Positions 4,852-8,918 of a DNA stretch of 8,918 bases are shown here, piece after piece. Within the stretch, counting starts at the first letter, position 1; every line of letters begins with the position of its first letter. The DNA comes from Clostridiales bacterium (GTDB taxonomy: Bacteria; Bacillota; Clostridia; Oscillospirales; QAMX01): NCBI GenBank assembly GCA_003149835.1, contig QAMX01000034.1, forward strand, positions 1 to 8,918. The letters are read 5' to 3'. Made by a program: the position numbers and the translations under genes. Below the pieces are notes generated by a model that saw only the letters and a list, made by a program, of their open reading frames with translations, was not told where the DNA came from and ran no database searches.

Positions 4852-7797
4852 TTAGTTCGCACCTCCCGTTATCCAGTAATCTCTCGCTCCAACCGTAATT
4901 CCGAGCTCTTCGTCCACATAATCGAACGTATTGTAGTTGACGATGACCTGTTTGCCATTCTCATATGTGGTGCGGAAGACGTTTTTAGCGAGGCATTCAT
5001 GATTGACAATGAACTGATCCTGAACATCGGCGATGGCCTCGTTGACCGCGGTATAAACCTCTTCGGTCTCGTTCATCCAGTTGACATAGTTGAGCGAGAA
5101 GAGGTTCAGGAAGTATGTATTCTGGAAAACCGAGTCGTTCTCATACATAAACCGTCCGTAAACCGTAGCGCCGTATTCGAGGCATTTCAGGATGTTGTAC
5201 TGCACGTCCTGATTGAGGTTGATCGGCTCGCCCGCATACTCGACGAGGCCGTGCAGAACCATTTGGACAAACGGGACGTCATAATCCGCCACGGTGAAAC
5301 CGCTCGACGTCAGCGGGATGTTGAGGATCGTCGAAGCATACGGCACCGTGTAGATGAAGCCCTTCTCAACGATGATGTCGTATCCGGCTTCCTGATACTG
5401 TCTGAGCTGATCTGCGATGACGCGCGCGGTCTGTCCGCGGTCGATGATCATATCCTCGTTATAATCCGACGAGAGCTTATAGCCGAGCGTTCCGAACGAA
5501 ATATGCTTGTTGCCATATTCTTCGAGACTCTCTTCCATCTTGTCGAACAGCTCTTCATATTTCCGCGGAGAAATGACCCAGCGCGGATGGTAGTATTCAG
5601 CGTCGCCGTAGCTGTCTTTCAGGCCGGTGGCCAAGTTGAAGTCGTAAATAATCGACTGCGTTTTGCCGAGCGTCATGACCGTGTCGTTTGACGGCGAGAA
5701 TCCGTCGAACATCCGATCCTGATAGACGTGCGTCATGTCGATGTCGGGATAAACCTCAACGCCGAGCGCGTCCATCTTCTCTAAGAATTCCTTATAGCCG
5801 CTCTTGCCGCCGAGATTGCTCTCAACCTTGAACTTTCCCGGATAACGCTGATTCAGGCCGCCGTTGGCGATGCCGACGTAACGCAGCTTCAAATCCTCGA
5901 CGCCGTTGTCAAACAGCGCCTGCACGATCTCCTCAGCCTCGTCAAACGTCGTCAGCGCGTACTTGGTGTTGAACGGGAAGCCCGCAAAGCTGACTTTTTT
6001 GTCGATGATTCCGTAGATGTCGGCGTAATAGGTCATATTTTCCTTGGCTTCGACCTTATCCATGCCGTAGGTATTCATCAGATACGTTCTGTAATACGCC
6101 GCCATCCCCGAATAGTTGGCCGCATCGTCGGCGAGGAACGCATACCGAACCGACAGATCGGTCGCCGGCAGACGGCAGTAATTGCTGACGACCTTTTCGA
6201 TGACTTCCTTGGAAATCAGCTCGTTGGTCTCCTTATCGCGTTTCCGCTCGATGACCGTTTTTTCCTCTTCCACCTTGACCTTCGGGAACATCGTAATGCC
6301 GCTGGCCGTACCGGAGGCATAATAGATCTCGTCCGTCACAATCGGGAAGAACGATGTAAAGGCGGTGTTGAATTTTGTGAAATTGTCCGCGACATACGCG
6401 ACGATGTTGGCGAACTCATAGCCTTCCTCGATGATGCAGAAGTAGGCGTTGTCATCCTGCTTCTGACCGAACACCGGCATAATCGTATTTTCATAATACG
6501 GGATATCCCGGAGGTTCATCGAATTCATCGTGAGCGCTTCGTCCTTCTGGCGGTTCATCACGGCGACCTGATAACCGGTCTGCCGCTGATCCTCGCTGTT
6601 GATCGGCATCAGCGCGCCGCTGCCGTCCGGCACGAACGTATAGCCGTCCTCGACGGTTTCGTCCGCTCCCGCAAATGCGGGCAGGAAGTCGATTCTCGTG
6701 ATGCCGACCTCAGGCGGATAATCAATCTCGTCGGTGAGGATCGTGGCGCGGAAGGTGTTGCCTTCAATCACATACTCGACAGGAATCGTAAATCCGACGC
6801 CGCCGGATTCCTCGGTATAGCCGACGAGCTGGTGATCCAATTCCAGATCTTCGCGCGTGTACGGAATCGAGGCCCAATAGCTGATCAATAGCTTTTTATT
6901 TCTCGAAGTGCTGACCGCGTCGGTGTACAGCTCGTAGATGTTCTCTTCCAGAATAATCGGATAGTCCGCGACATACTCGTCAAGCGCCTGTTCCATTTCC
7001 TTGCGCTTCTTTTCTTTCTCAGACTCCGTCTTCTGGCGCTTTACCTGCCGCTCAATCTCGTCCAGCTTGCCCTGATAAGTGGTCAGACGGTATTTGCTGA
7101 GGATATTGTCCTTCATCTTTTCCGTCGCCGCTTCGTCGAGCACGCCGTTCTCATCCAGCACCTGAACACGCGCCAGATGTTCGTTCATACGGGTTTCGGT
7201 CAGCATGATCGGGTAGAGCGCAGCATTTCTGTCGCCGAGGCCATAAGTGATTTTATAGCCGACGACCGTTCTCCCCGCGGGGATTTCGTTTTTCACAGGC
7301 TCCGACGCCGTATCGTCCACATAGTAATCCATCAACTCGCCGTTGTCGAGGATCATCTCGATTTTGAGCTGATTTTTGATGACGGATTCCTCATAGCTGT
7401 TGAACTTGCTCGTCGTCGTCGCAGAGGACATATAGCCGATATCGGCCAGGTTCTTCGCGTTGCCGTTCTTATCAAACGTATACGTTACAACGAGCTGCGA
7501 ATGCATCTCCCGCTTCTTGTCCTCTGTCGTAGAGGCTTTGTCGGGACTGTTGTAAACAGGGTTTGTCTCCCAGACCTTTCCCGTGCGCGCGTCGGTAATC
7601 AGAATATTCAGACGCTCGCCGGTTATATGGTCAATCTCAATCGAAAGCGACGAGTTGCCGAGGCCGTCGATATACGGTTCCACATAATCAGGGGCGACAA
7701 ACTGTTCGTTCATGGGAGTGACCGCCATACTGCCCAACGGCAAAATCATTGCCAGCGCTAAAATATAGCAGATCACCGCGTATTTTCTGAGCTTCAT
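4852..7797 (-). CDS. Secreted DUF5696-type protein with glycosidase-like barrel region
   Basis: A large 981-residue exported protein of a family I recognise as DUF5696, without established function. A signal peptide is clear: MKLRKY, a hydrophobic core, then PLGSMA with likely cleavage after A25; there is no lipobox. Residues 30-230 look beta-rich. A very charged helical stretch at about 240-272 (KRQKTESEKEKKRKEMEQAL) probably forms a coiled coil. The C-terminal half resembles an alpha/beta barrel of glycoside-hydrolase type: TFDEAEEIVQALFDNGVEDL, RYVGIANGG (about 639), GVEVYPDIDM with D685 and D687, and GYKLSSDYNED with D778, E781 and D782. The end (about 939-975) resembles a beta-sandwich, as in many glycosidases. 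Catalysis is inference; a binding or sensing role is possible. The start at 7797 has GGGGAGGTG 5 nt upstream. Its last codons contain the ribosome site of the permease that follows. Neighbouring sugar permeases support a carbohydrate role. Confidence 0.8.
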   Translation of the reverse strand: MKLRKYAVICYILALAMILPLGSMAVTPMNEQFVAPDYVEPYIDGLGNSSLSIEIDHITGERLNILITDARTGKVWETNPVYNSPDKASTTEDKKREMHSQLVVTYTFDKNGNAKNLADIGYMSSATTTSKFNSYEESVIKNQLKIEMILDNGELMDYYVDDTASEPVKNEIPAGRTVVGYKITYGLGDRNAALYPIMLTETRMNEHLARVQVLDENGVLDEAATEKMKDNILSKYRLTTYQGKLDEIERQVKRQKTESEKEKKRKEMEQALDEYVADYPIILEENIYELYTDAVSTSRNKKLLISYWASIPYTREDLELDHQLVGYTEESGGVGFTIPVEYVIEGNTFRATILTDEIDYPPEVGITRIDFLPAFAGADETVEDGYTFVPDGSGALMPINSEDQRQTGYQVAVMNRQKDEALTMNSMNLRDIPYYENTIMPVFGQKQDDNAYFCIIEEGYEFANIVAYVADNFTKFNTAFTSFFPIVTDEIYYASGTASGITMFPKVKVEEEKTVIERKRDKETNELISKEVIEKVVSNYCRLPATDLSVRYAFLADDAANYSGMAAYYRTYLMNTYGMDKVEAKENMTYYADIYGIIDKKVSFAGFPFNTKYALTTFDEAEEIVQALFDNGVEDLKLRYVGIANGGLNQRYPGKFKVESNLGGKSGYKEFLEKMDALGVEVYPDIDMTHVYQDRMFDGFSPSNDTVMTLGKTQSIIYDFNLATGLKDSYGDAEYYHPRWVISPRKYEELFDKMEESLEEYGNKHISFGTLGYKLSSDYNEDMIIDRGQTARVIADQLRQYQEAGYDIIVEKGFIYTVPYASTILNIPLTSSGFTVADYDVPFVQMVLHGLVEYAGEPINLNQDVQYNILKCLEYGATVYGRFMYENDSVFQNTYFLNLFSLNYVNWMNETEEVYTAVNEAIADVQDQFIVNHECLAKNVFRTTYENGKQVIVNYNTFDYVDEELGITVGARDYWITGGAN
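4861..4866 (-). promoter_or_regulatory. Ribosome binding site of the MalF-type permease, inside the preceding gene
   Basis: GGAGGT on the minus strand, 9 nt before ATG 4851, is part of the final codons of the DUF5696-type gene and encodes its glycine pair. The stop TAA is immediately followed by the ATG, so ribosomes ending one gene are placed to restart on the next. Confidence 0.7.
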
Positions 7798-7802
7798 CCA
7801 AA

Positions 7803-7811
7803 CACCTCCCC
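7803..7811 (-). promoter_or_regulatory. Ribosome binding site deciding the start of the DUF5696-type gene
   Basis: GGGGAGGTG on the minus strand lies 5 nt before ATG 7797, where a textbook signal peptide begins. The frame is open further upstream to 8010, but that part overlaps the YIP1-family gene and encodes no sensible N-terminus, so the site fixes the start. Confidence 0.75.
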
Positions 7812-8444
7812 TTAGAAGAACCTGAGTGAGATTTCCCAGTACAGCTCGACCACAAAGCCGATCAGCTGCGAAATCAAATTGAAGAACAGGAGGCCCAGGA
7901 AGACGATGACCGCCATCGCGACAATAATCAGGATCGCCGTCAGAATCGTCTTTCCGAACGTGTACTGATGGACAACCATCAGACCGCTGAGCATCAAAAA
8001 GCCTGCCCAAACATAGGTAAACCCGTTGATGATGGTGTAAAACGCCTTATAATCCAGCGGCATCGCGTTGCTGATAAACGTCAGCGGGATGCCGATGAGG
8101 AAGAGCGGGACAAGCGCGTATGCGCTCACCATAACGATGTCGCTGAACCGGCCTTCGCCGTCCATCAGCGTCGTCAGGCTCCAGTTTGCGACGCACCACA
8201 GCATAAACGTGCCGACGACCGAAAATAATTCGCTGAATACGTTCAGGCTGACGCCGTCGTAATCGGGATTATACAAGAAGCCGGTAAACTGTGTGGATAA
8301 AATCGAATTGAGGACGAGCATGGCCACCAACACGATCGCCGCTTTGACGCTTCCCCTGTGCTCATGTTTGAGATCCCAAAAGCCATCAAACGGGTGAAAG
8401 ATTACATGCGTTGAATACCGCAACTGTTTCCAAAGCCCAGCCAT
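7812..8444 (-). CDS. YIP1-family integral membrane protein
   Basis: A 210-residue polytopic membrane protein of the Yip1/YckC-like family, whose bacterial members have no settled role. A soluble aromatic-rich start (STHVIFHPFDGFWDLKHEHR, 11-30) is typical of the family, and five hydrophobic segments follow at about 34-57, 73-93, 104-125, 134-158 and 166-190. Charged positions are sparse: the GEGRFSD turn (96-102) between helices 2 and 3 is also a family hallmark. The ATG at 8444 is 3 nt after the upstream stop, with AAGGTGGTG (8451-8459) as ribosome site inside the upstream gene. The next gene starts 14 nt downstream. In this operon it lies between a membrane-anchored TPR protein and a secreted barrel protein, so a role in assembling or anchoring an envelope complex, perhaps with the sugar importer, is a reasonable inference. 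Confidence 0.8.
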   Translation of the reverse strand: MAGLWKQLRYSTHVIFHPFDGFWDLKHEHRGSVKAAIVLVAMLVLNSILSTQFTGFLYNPDYDGVSLNVFSELFSVVGTFMLWCVANWSLTTLMDGEGRFSDIVMVSAYALVPLFLIGIPLTFISNAMPLDYKAFYTIINGFTYVWAGFLMLSGLMVVHQYTFGKTILTAILIIVAMAVIVFLGLLFFNLISQLIGFVVELYWEISLRFF

Positions 8445-8447
8445 CCT

Positions 8448-8918
8448 TTACACCACCTTCTTTACGCCTTCGCGGAGGAAGCGTCTGAATCTCTTGATCA
8501 CTTTCCAAATCTTTGCCAGCAGGAACAGACCGACCAGTATCAGGAAGATATAGGTGAACTTGTCGCCGATCATCTCGCTCAAATACTGTTCGAGCGCTTT
8601 GGAATAGAACTCCTGATTCTTTGCGATTTTGAAATTCTCCATCGCCAGCTTGTATTCGCCGGCTCTCAGCATCGACTTGCCCACGCCGCTGTAAGCCTGC
8701 GTCATATTGGAGTTCATCTCCAAAACTCTGACCCACATCTCTTCGGACAGCTCATACTCGCCGTCATTGTACGCTTTGACCGCGGCAAGGATCGACGTGC
8801 CGTAGTCGGTGGGCTTAAAGAAGGAGAGCGAAGAGGAGCGCTTGTCGAGCACGCAGATCTGATCGCCCTTATAATAGGAAACCGCGACCGGCTTCTGGAA
8901 GGTGCCGTACTGCGTTCC
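8448..8918 (-). CDS. Membrane-anchored TPR-like protein, probable beta-propeller C-terminus (5' end missing)
   Basis: The frame is open to the window edge, giving the last 156 residues of a larger protein. The first part (1-40: VAVSYYKGDQICVLDKRSSS and following FFKP) reads like the last blade of an NHL-type beta-propeller. Residues about 44-105 form helical repeats with TPR spacing (AVKAYNDGEYELSEEMWVRV, then AYSGVGKSMLRAGEYKLAMENF). One membrane helix (about 120-140, FTYIFLILVGLFLLAKIWKVI-like) is followed by a short strongly basic tail (KRFRRFLREGVKK). By the positive-inside rule the tail is cytoplasmic and the repeats face outward. An internal GTG (8852) has no obvious ribosome site and splits the propeller strand, so the gene most likely continues upstream. 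Its stop is 3 nt from the YIP1-family start, so they are probably co-transcribed. Function unknown; a surface scaffold or sensor role is inference. Confidence 0.7.
   Translation of the reverse strand, partial: GTQYGTFQKPVAVSYYKGDQICVLDKRSSSLSFFKPTDYGTSILAAVKAYNDGEYELSEEMWVRVLEMNSNMTQAYSGVGKSMLRAGEYKLAMENFKIAKNQEFYSKALEQYLSEMIGDKFTYIFLILVGLFLLAKIWKVIKRFRRFLREGVKKVV

Noticed and set aside
4813..5691. Long open frame on the plus strand opposite the DUF5696 and permease genes
   Set aside because: Its composition mirrors the antisense of well-supported genes, it has no family motifs, and the minus-strand proteins are clearly real.
7177..7761. Open frame on the plus strand opposite the start of the DUF5696-type gene
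   Set aside because: Antisense shadow; rich in Arg and His with no recognisable domain.
7798..8010. Upstream extension of the DUF5696-type gene by 71 codons
   Set aside because: It overlaps the YIP1-family gene in another frame, gives no plausible N-terminus, and the signal peptide with a strong ribosome site begins at 7797.
8386..8736. Minus-strand frame overlapping the TPR-like gene
   Set aside because: Alternative frame of the TPR protein; no domain and no independent ribosome site.
1..8918. CRISPR arrays, tRNAs, insertion sequences, phage genes
   Set aside because: No regularly spaced repeats, cloverleaf-type sequences, transposase motifs or terminal inverted repeats were seen.

Overview
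The window looks like chromosomal DNA from a member of the Firmicutes, most likely class Clostridia, with a GC content a little above one half. The evidence is the pairing of a clostridial-style zapA-maf-mreC-mreD cell-shape cluster with a CUT1-type sugar ABC importer, strong AGGAGG-like ribosome sites, and TTG/GTG starts. Every gene I can support lies on the minus strand, so transcription runs from high to low coordinates. I saw no mobile element, CRISPR array, tRNA or rRNA.

Right part (8918 down to about 2788), transport and extracytoplasmic module: five tightly packed genes that appear to be one operon. In order of transcription they are: the 3' end of a membrane-anchored protein with a probable beta-propeller remnant and TPR-like helices (8448-8918, cut by the window edge); a five-helix YIP1-family membrane protein (7812-8444); a 981-residue secreted DUF5696-type protein with a glycosidase-like barrel region (4852-7797); and two sugar ABC permeases of the MalF and MalG types (3838-4851 and 2860-3825). 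Gaps are 0 to about 14 nt and several ribosome sites lie inside the preceding gene, so translation is probably coupled. No ATPase or solute-binding protein is visible. A strong hairpin at 2788-2826 closes the operon. The likely theme is capture, processing or sensing of an oligosaccharide at the cell surface, but the substrate cannot be read from the sequence.

Middle part (2344-2787), non-coding: a near-consensus extended -10 promoter at 2721-2750 fires leftward and is followed by about 370 nt before the zapA start. This leader contains a long interrupted inverted repeat that would close a three-way junction, and a GC-rich terminator-like hairpin that competes with the closing stem. It is the most interesting non-coding signal in the window. 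I could not match it to a known RNA family.

Left part (1-2343), cell division and cell shape: zapA, maf, mreC and mreD (the last truncated by the window edge). zapA and maf overlap by an ATGA, maf and mreC are 12 nt apart, and mreC and mreD are separated by 125 nt holding a small hairpin. The mreB and radC genes that often accompany this cluster are absent between maf and mreC.
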